DNA from: Butyrivibrio sp.
Lineage (GTDB): Bacteria; Bacillota_A; Clostridia; Lachnospirales; Lachnospiraceae
Direction: 5' to 3'
Assembly (NCBI RefSeq): GCF_024699075.1
Contig: NZ_JAILQF010000458.1
Coordinates: 1 to 10,918, forward strand
Length of the DNA: 10,918 bases
Translations under genes and position numbers: made by a program
Notes under the pieces: generated by a model
Databases searched by the model: none
What the model saw: the letters and a program-made list of their open reading frames with translations, nothing else
What the model was told of the DNA's origin: nothing
Part shown: positions 7,192-10,918 of the stretch, piece after piece
Numbering within the stretch: the first letter of the stretch is position 1
Layout: each line of letters begins with the position of its first letter

Positions 7192-7226
7192 GTCTGATTT
7201 TAACCTTAGTTTGTCTGATTGGAACC
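7192..7226. promoter_or_regulatory. Tandem direct repeat with 21-base period, likely AraC-family operator
   Basis: GTCTGATTTTAACC (7192-7205) and GTCTGATTGGAACC (7213-7226) agree at 12 of 14 positions and start exactly 21 bases apart, two turns of the helix. AraC-family dimers commonly bind direct repeats with this period. The downstream copy also contains the GGAA that may serve as ribosome binding site of the regulator gene, starting 4 bases before its ATG. Bound regulator could therefore activate the transporter promoter and repress its own gene. Confidence 0.6.
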
Positions 7227-7229
7227 AAA

Positions 7230-8201
7230 ATGAACAATAATAATAAAGAATACTATAGAGAATTATTTAAAAAAGCCAATTTTCATCCATGCGATGCTCC
7301 AAAAGGATTTCCTCCGGGAGGAGACTGCTTTAAGTTTAATCCGGAATTGGGAACAGGCTATTACTGGTACTATGAAATGCCCGGACAATATAATATAAAA
7401 ATCCATGATTTTTCTTACAAAGAAGATGCTGTATTAAATATGGACTTGCCTGAGTGCCTTAGTATTACCTGGTATGAATCTATTTCAGGGGAAGAATTAA
7501 ATCCATATAAAAGCTTAAATTGTCATGTTATCAAAAGCTTTCTTGGAGGACTTAAGCCATTCCATGCCCTAATTCACAGGAATATCCCTGTTCGTTCCAT
7601 AGGTATTGAATATCGCCCGGACTTTTTTCACCAGATTCTCAAGGACAATTTTGGGCCTTCTTATGTGGATCCTAAAACAGCATTTAAGAGCATTGATGAA
7701 ACCGCCAACTTCCCTGAAATGAAAAAACTTCTATGGGATATATGGAAATATGAAGGCTCAGCTTCATCTGCAGCTCTTTTCTACGATGCAAAGATAAGAG
7801 AGGCACTCTGCCTTGTTTTTGAGCATCACAGAAAGCTAAACGAAAAGGCCAAAACTTCTCTTTCTTCAACTGATACTCAGTTACTTAACAGCCTTGGTCT
7901 TTATATAAACAATCATTACGCAGATAAGATTTCAATTGATTCCTTAGCCAAAATTGCATGCATGGGGACCACAAAACTAAAGAATGCCTTCAAATCATAT
8001 TATGGGATGACAATAGCAGATTATATACAAAAGGTTCGCATTGATCACGCCGAGCACCTCCTGGCATATACAGACCTTCCCGTTACAGAAGTTGCTAAGG
8101 CTGTTGGCTACTCATCTTTAGGGCATTTTGCAGAGCTTTTCAGCAGTGCAAAAGGATTATTGCCACTTAGCTACAGGAAAGCATTTCAGAAATCCGAATG
8201 A
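7230..8201 (+). CDS. AraC/XylS-family transcriptional regulator (YbtA/PchR-like)
   Basis: This 323-residue DNA-binding protein has two parts. Residues about 1-205 form a variable sensing domain with an aromatic GYYWYYEMPGQY segment near 43-54. Residues 220-318 form the double helix-turn-helix. The first HTH is ISIDSLAKIACMGTTKLKNAF (234-254). The second is LPVTEVAKAVGYSSLGHFAE (283-302), ending in the family signature LPLSYRKAF (311-319). The SSLGHFAELF form is typical of the YbtA/PchR/FpvR-like branch that controls siderophore or heme uptake. I chose the ATG at 7230 over an in-frame ATG at 7161: the latter has no ribosome binding site and would add 23 hydrophobic residues encoded by the promoter and operator region. 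The gene is divergent to the transporter cluster and is its likely activator, probably with a small ligand delivered through that transporter. Confidence 0.88.
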   Translation: MNNNNKEYYRELFKKANFHPCDAPKGFPPGGDCFKFNPELGTGYYWYYEMPGQYNIKIHDFSYKEDAVLNMDLPECLSITWYESISGEELNPYKSLNCHVIKSFLGGLKPFHALIHRNIPVRSIGIEYRPDFFHQILKDNFGPSYVDPKTAFKSIDETANFPEMKKLLWDIWKYEGSASSAALFYDAKIREALCLVFEHHRKLNEKAKTSLSSTDTQLLNSLGLYINNHYADKISIDSLAKIACMGTTKLKNAFKSYYGMTIADYIQKVRIDHAEHLLAYTDLPVTEVAKAVGYSSLGHFAELFSSAKGLLPLSYRKAFQKSE

Positions 8202-8248
8202 TCTTCAAATATAGAGAACTGATATTTCAGACTTTACACATAATAATA

Positions 8249-8282
8249 AAGAGTCATAGAACACACAGATTCTATGACTCTT
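8249..8282. terminator. Bidirectional terminator between convergent genes
   Basis: AAGAGTCATAGAA (8249-8261) and its perfect complement TTCTATGACTCTT (8270-8282) form a 13-bp stem with an 8-base loop. On the minus strand the stem runs into TTATTATTATG, a usable U-rich tail for the nitroreductase transcript. On the plus strand the tail (TTATAAACG) is weaker but could serve the AraC gene, which ends 48 bases upstream. Confidence 0.75.
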
Positions 8283-8338
8283 ATAAACGTATGCAAAAAA
8301 TTTAGTTCACCTTTTATACAAGTAATCAATATCTTTAT

Positions 8339-8869
8339 TTAAAGCACTGTTACCTGCTTGTCTTTATCAAATGTATGAGGCTCTTTTGTAACAGCCTTAT
8401 GGCCAACTGAAAGAGCGATCTCGAAATCGTAATTCTCAGGAAGAGCTAACTTCTGTGCAAAATAAGACTTCTTCTCTCCATTAAGTGCATCGTAGATACA
8501 GCCTATGATAAGATTTCCAAGTCCAAGTTCTGTAGCTGCAATTGCCATATTCTCTACAGCAATTCCTGCATCAACATGACTCCATTTAAAGCCTGACTCT
8601 GCACTAAGAAGTATAAGAGTTGGAGCTTCATAATAAAAATTGTGCTCTACCTTATCAAGATTTCTAAGTCTGTTCTTCTCTGCTTCAATCTCAGCAAGTA
8701 TAGGATTATCCCCATCAAGTACTGTAAAATGAATCTCCTGCTTGTTCATACCTGTTGGCGCACAAAGACCAGCTTCCAGAATCTGATCAAGCTCTGACTG
8801 AGATACCTTATCTTTAGTATATCCCCTTGTTGAAGAACGCTGCTTAATAGTATCAAATACCTGTCCCAT
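8339..8869 (-). CDS. Nitroreductase-family FMN oxidoreductase
   Basis: This 176-residue cytoplasmic enzyme would transfer electrons from NAD(P)H through FMN to nitro, quinone or similar acceptors. FMN-phosphate contacts are visible in RSSTRGY (11-17, the classic RRSxRxY-type start) and APTGMNKQ (37-44). DAGIAVENMAIAATELGLG (100-118) is the conserved central helix, and ALSVGHK (152-158) is the C-terminal FMN-site strand. The length is typical of the short nitroreductases that lack extra helices. The ATG at 8869 follows a strong GGGAGGA 6 bases upstream. It lies 34 bases after the barstar-NUDIX gene on the same strand, so the two are probably cotranscribed, and it ends at the hairpin at 8249-8282. 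The physiological substrate cannot be inferred, and a link with the ribonuclease pair is not evident. Confidence 0.9.
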   Translation of the reverse strand: MGQVFDTIKQRSSTRGYTKDKVSQSELDQILEAGLCAPTGMNKQEIHFTVLDGDNPILAEIEAEKNRLRNLDKVEHNFYYEAPTLILLSAESGFKWSHVDAGIAVENMAIAATELGLGNLIIGCIYDALNGEKKSYFAQKLALPENYDFEIALSVGHKAVTKEPHTFDKDKQVTVL

Positions 8870-8903
8870 ATTATTCCTCCCTCATTAATGAAAACATAAG
8901 TTG

Positions 8904-9839
8904 TTAATCTTCTTTCCAAAGATCAGAAACAAAATACATCAGTGCTATACAAGTATATACGCTGTAGAATACGCCGTTATCGTCCACACCTTTTTTAAGG
9001 ATTTCTCTTGCCTTGTCCTTAGTAAGTATTTCAAAACCGTCAAACCATTCAGAGCCTTCAGCTCCGTCCTGAGTTAACTGGCCATTAATATCAGACCTTA
9101 TGACTACTCCTACAAGCGCATTACTTTCATCCGTCATTCCGGGAGTACTGAATACAAGTGGATTTACAGTCTTTACAATATCCTTGTCAGTAAGCTTTAT
9201 ACCGGTCTCTTCCCTTATCTCTCTGACTGCTGCCCTTTGAGCAGGAGTTGTTGCAAAACATATTGAACTGTCTTCTTCTACATCCCCATCATCAATCAGT
9301 CCTGCAGGTACACTTAAAAGCATGTGCCCAGTTGGATATCTGTACTCTCTTGATAAAAGAAGCTTTGGCTCACCATCTTCTTCATTATCTAAAATCACAA
9401 TGCAGCTTACAGCATCAGCGACCATATTAGCAAAATCCTTTTCTGACTTTGTATATACAAGTCTTTTTGGATTTCTTCTGCTTGCATTAAGATAATGCTT
9501 ACCTTTTTTATATTCATAATCATAAAGACTAAGATACCTGGAAAGATACAAAGAACTTATAATATGAAGATCTATACAAGGATTGATCTCTGCTGCATCT
9601 TCAAATACCTTTTTTATCTTATTTATATATTTAGTATTGTCAGCTTCTACTGAATCTTGCACTTTGCAATCAAGAATATTTATGACACAATCACCCATTT
9701 CCGTAAGAGCATCATAAAGAGCATCCAGATTGGTCCCGCAATAATCAGGCAGATGTAAGCTCTCCTTAAGAAGATCATAAATCTCCTCTTTTTCAAGATC
9801 TTCAAGTTCATTTAAATCAATCGTATATACTTTATCCAT
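8904..9839 (-). CDS. Barstar domain fused to a NUDIX hydrolase (ADP-ribose pyrophosphatase-like)
   Basis: This is a 311-residue fusion without signal peptide. Residues 3-94 match barstar, the cytoplasmic inhibitor of barnase: YTIDLNELEDLEKEEIYDLL, then LPDYCGTNLDALYDALTE (30-47), which is barstar's inhibitory helix with both binding Asp kept (Asp39 and Asp43; Asp35 and Asp39 in barstar) and Tyr in place of Trp38. A linker (95-140) leads to a NUDIX domain (about 141-300). It has RYPTGHMLLSVPAG (167-180), REIREETGI (206-214) with the metal-binding Glu, and STPGMTDES (231-239), the active-site loop of ADP-ribose pyrophosphatases. The NUDIX box is stretched: about 12 residues more than usual lie between Gly180 and the REIREETG helix. 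The ATG follows a GAGG 5 bases upstream. The barnase-like gene ends 75 bases upstream on the same strand, so the barstar half is its expected antidote. The role of the NUDIX half is unknown. Confidence 0.88.
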   Translation of the reverse strand: MDKVYTIDLNELEDLEKEEIYDLLKESLHLPDYCGTNLDALYDALTEMGDCVINILDCKVQDSVEADNTKYINKIKKVFEDAAEINPCIDLHIISSLYLSRYLSLYDYEYKKGKHYLNASRRNPKRLVYTKSEKDFANMVADAVSCIVILDNEEDGEPKLLLSREYRYPTGHMLLSVPAGLIDDGDVEEDSSICFATTPAQRAAVREIREETGIKLTDKDIVKTVNPLVFSTPGMTDESNALVGVVIRSDINGQLTQDGAEGSEWFDGFEILTKDKAREILKKGVDDNGVFYSVYTCIALMYFVSDLWKED

Positions 9840-9851
9840 ATCAACCTCATG

Positions 9852-9908
9852 TCGCGAGTGAAACGAGTGGCTAATGGCTTAAATTGGTAGAGCTCGCGAT
9901 ACCAATTT
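9852..9908 (-). promoter_or_regulatory. Leader hairpin with possible pseudoknot before the barstar-NUDIX start
   Basis: In the minus-strand transcript AAATTGGTA (9900-9908) pairs perfectly with TACCAATTT (9881-9889) around a 10-base loop, TCGCGAGCTC. The loop's TCGCGAG is complementary to CTCGCGA at 9852-9858, four bases upstream of the ribosome binding site at 9845-9848. The two pairings can coexist as an H-type pseudoknot. The stem has no T-run after it, so attenuation or control of translation is likelier than plain termination. Confidence 0.4.
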
Positions 9909-9914
9909 TAGGAG

Positions 9915-10565
9915 TTAATCTCCAAATGTCTCACCATACTCAATTTCGCCATCAGTTACGATAATCTCTATAAATGAATCATAATGATCCTCTGTATAAT
10001 AGTACTGTCCATCATCAGAAAAAACAAGTCTCTTTGCTCCTCTTGAGCTGCTGCCATTCGTATCTATATCACATTCTGTATAGCTGTTATCAGGAAGGAT
10101 ACCTTCTCTGTTGCCAAAATAATCTCCCCCTATAGCAGCACCCTCTTTATAATCTTCAACAGATCCGCCTTCCCATCCAAGAGCCTTGGCTTCACTTTTG
10201 GTTATATAATTAGAAGGAAGCGTATCATAGGTATCAAGATATAAAACAACACTTTCTACATCATAGTAATATCCATCTTCAGAAATAGCATCAATATCAT
10301 CTGCAGCTGTAACATTCTCCGTATCATCTTCATTGCTATTATCAGATACATTTGATGAAGCGGCTTCTTCATCATTATTAGAACCAGCTTCATCAGAAGA
10401 ACCTTTTATGCTACTATCACCTGCTGCCGCATCAGCTGTTTCCTTATTATCTGCATCCTCATTTTGCGAAGACTCATCTGCAGAAGGAACCTTTGTATTT
10501 ATACACCCAGTAATAACCACACCGCATATAAACATCGCAATAAATAATTTAATTCTCTTCTTCAT
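9915..10565 (-). CDS. Barnase-family ribonuclease, predicted lipoprotein
   Basis: This 216-residue protein starts with a lipoprotein signal peptide (MKKRIKLFIAMFICGVVITG, lipobox ending at Cys21), so it should be anchored outside the membrane. Residues 25-97 are an acidic Ser/Asp/Glu/Asn linker without visible structure. Residues 98-201 match barnase closely: VVLYLDTYDTLPSNYITKSE, ALGWEGG, AIGGDYFGNREGILP (144-158) and TEDHYDSF (191-198). Every catalytic position of barnase has a counterpart: Lys123 (K27), Glu164 (E73, general base), Arg175 (R83), Arg179 (R87), His194 (H102, general acid). The Arg-Arg-His spacing (4 and 15) is identical to barnase. It should therefore cut single-stranded RNA with guanine preference through a cyclic phosphate. 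The ATG has an AAAGGA 7 bases upstream (10573-10578). The next gene encodes the matching barstar. The activity is inferred from these residues. Low-complexity linkers and lipid anchors are not part of secreted Bacillus barnase. Confidence 0.9.
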   Translation of the reverse strand: MKKRIKLFIAMFICGVVITGCINTKVPSADESSQNEDADNKETADAAAGDSSIKGSSDEAGSNNDEEAASSNVSDNSNEDDTENVTAADDIDAISEDGYYYDVESVVLYLDTYDTLPSNYITKSEAKALGWEGGSVEDYKEGAAIGGDYFGNREGILPDNSYTECDIDTNGSSSRGAKRLVFSDDGQYYYTEDHYDSFIEIIVTDGEIEYGETFGD

Positions 10566-10659
10566 AATATTATCCTTTCGGTTTTACCAACGAAAACCAA
10601 TTACTTTATATGATAATTTTTTACCATCTACCTCACGCAATATTTACTATCTACATGAT

Positions 10660-10794
10660 TTAATAATATTTCTCATACTTCGCAACATCATACACAATCG
10701 TAGTTCCTTGCAAATTTGATATCTTGGGCAGCCTGTAAATGATTTTCTTTTCTTTACAAATCTTATGAAATTCAAGAGCTTGATAAATGGATTT
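10660..10794 (-). pseudogene. Possible C-terminal gene remnant overlapping the palindrome
   Basis: A minus-strand frame is open for 44 codons from 10794 down to a TAA at 10660-10662, with protein-like content such as LEFHKICKEKK and GTTIVYDVAKYEKYY. It has no start codon and is cut by a stop just inside the palindrome. The opposite arm of the palindrome, read on the plus strand, gives a related but frame-broken peptide (ALNYKICKKRK). I do not recognise the family, and chance is possible. The rest of 10566-10726 holds only the AT-rich upstream region of the barnase-like gene, including a small GGTTTT/AAAACC hairpin at 10580-10598, and no promoter I would defend. Confidence 0.2.
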
Positions 10795-10918
10795 TTATAT
10801 TCTTCCTGGGGTCCGCATGTCTGAGCGTAGCGAGTTTCGGACCCCAGAATATAAAAATCCAGATATTAAGCCTTGAATTATAAGATTTGTAAGAAAAGAA
10901 AATTATTTACAGGCTGCC
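10727..10918. repeat. About 192-base imperfect palindrome with a GC-rich central hairpin
   Basis: The sequence from GGCAGCC (10727-10733) to GGCTGCC (10912-10918, the window end) is one long inverted repeat. The outer arms (10727-10788 and 10861-10918) match with only a few single-base differences and small indels. GGATTTTTATATT (10789-10801) pairs exactly with AATATAAAAATCC (10848-10860). The core is CTGGGGTCCG (10806-10815) with CGGACCCCAG (10838-10847) around a 22-base loop. The core looks like a strong intrinsic hairpin. The arms suggest an inverted duplication or a MITE-like mobile element. It may extend past the window. Confidence 0.75.

Noticed and set aside
7161..7229. Longer start for the AraC-family regulator at an in-frame ATG (7161)
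   Set aside because: No ribosome binding site precedes it, the extra 23 residues are a hydrophobic stretch unlike the family, and the region holds the promoters and operator repeats.
9881..9908. Simple terminator between the ribonuclease and barstar-NUDIX genes
   Set aside because: The stem is AT-rich and followed by AAGCCATTAGCC on the minus strand, with no T-run.
10333..10719. Plus-strand 128-codon ORF
   Set aside because: It is antisense to the Ser/Asp/Glu linker and signal peptide of the barnase-like gene. The apparent Ser/Ala repeats are the mirror of that low-complexity coding sequence.
1..10918. CRISPR array, tRNA or rRNA gene, or replication origin
   Set aside because: No regularly spaced repeats, cloverleaf-like sequence, rRNA signature or DnaA-box cluster was seen on either strand.

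Overview
The window looks like chromosomal DNA from a low-GC Gram-positive anaerobe, probably of the Lachnospiraceae (Butyrivibrio/Roseburia-like). I infer this from the AT-rich base composition, the strong AGGAGG-type ribosome binding sites, the ECF transporter module, and a barnase/barstar pair. No rRNA or tRNA gene is present, so the assignment is approximate.

Left edge (1-784): the 3' end of a RelE/ParE-type toxin gene, then a crcB (fluoride channel) gene broken after about 46 codons. About 300 bases of decayed sequence follow, with transposase-like peptide fragments in shifting frames, a 10-bp inverted repeat, and an isolated strong ribosome binding site pointing into the broken crcB.

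Centre (785-8201): a five-gene transport cluster on the minus strand, with a divergent AraC-family regulator on the plus strand. Read 5'->3' the cluster encodes two ABC exporter-fold half-transporters that overlap by 8 bases, a Trep_Strep/MptD-type ECF substrate-binding membrane protein, EcfT, and a double-domain EcfA ATPase. The AraC gene and the cluster are separated by a compact control region. It holds two face-to-face promoters that share the same 30 bases, and a tandem 14-base repeat with a period of exactly 21 bases, as expected for an AraC-type operator. The layout (AraC plus two exporter-fold half-transporters) recalls the YbtA/YbtPQ siderophore-import loci, so uptake of a metal chelate or similar nutrient is a reasonable guess. 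The substrate cannot be read from the sequence. A 13-bp stem hairpin after the AraC gene separates it from the convergent next block.

Right part (8339-10565): three minus-strand genes, read in the order barnase-like ribonuclease lipoprotein, barstar domain fused to a NUDIX hydrolase, then nitroreductase. The ribonuclease keeps every catalytic position of barnase (Lys, Glu, two Arg, His) and is predicted to be a lipid-anchored surface protein with a long acidic Ser/Asp/Glu linker. The adjacent barstar domain is the obvious immunity partner and retains the two Asp of the barnase-binding helix. Its covalent fusion to an ADP-ribose-pyrophosphatase-like NUDIX domain is the most unusual thing in the window. 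The leader between these two genes can fold into a hairpin whose loop is complementary to bases just upstream of the barstar-NUDIX ribosome binding site.

Right edge (10566-10918): a short promoter region, a possible C-terminal gene remnant, and an almost complete palindrome of about 192 bases that runs to the end of the window, with a GC-rich hairpin at its centre.
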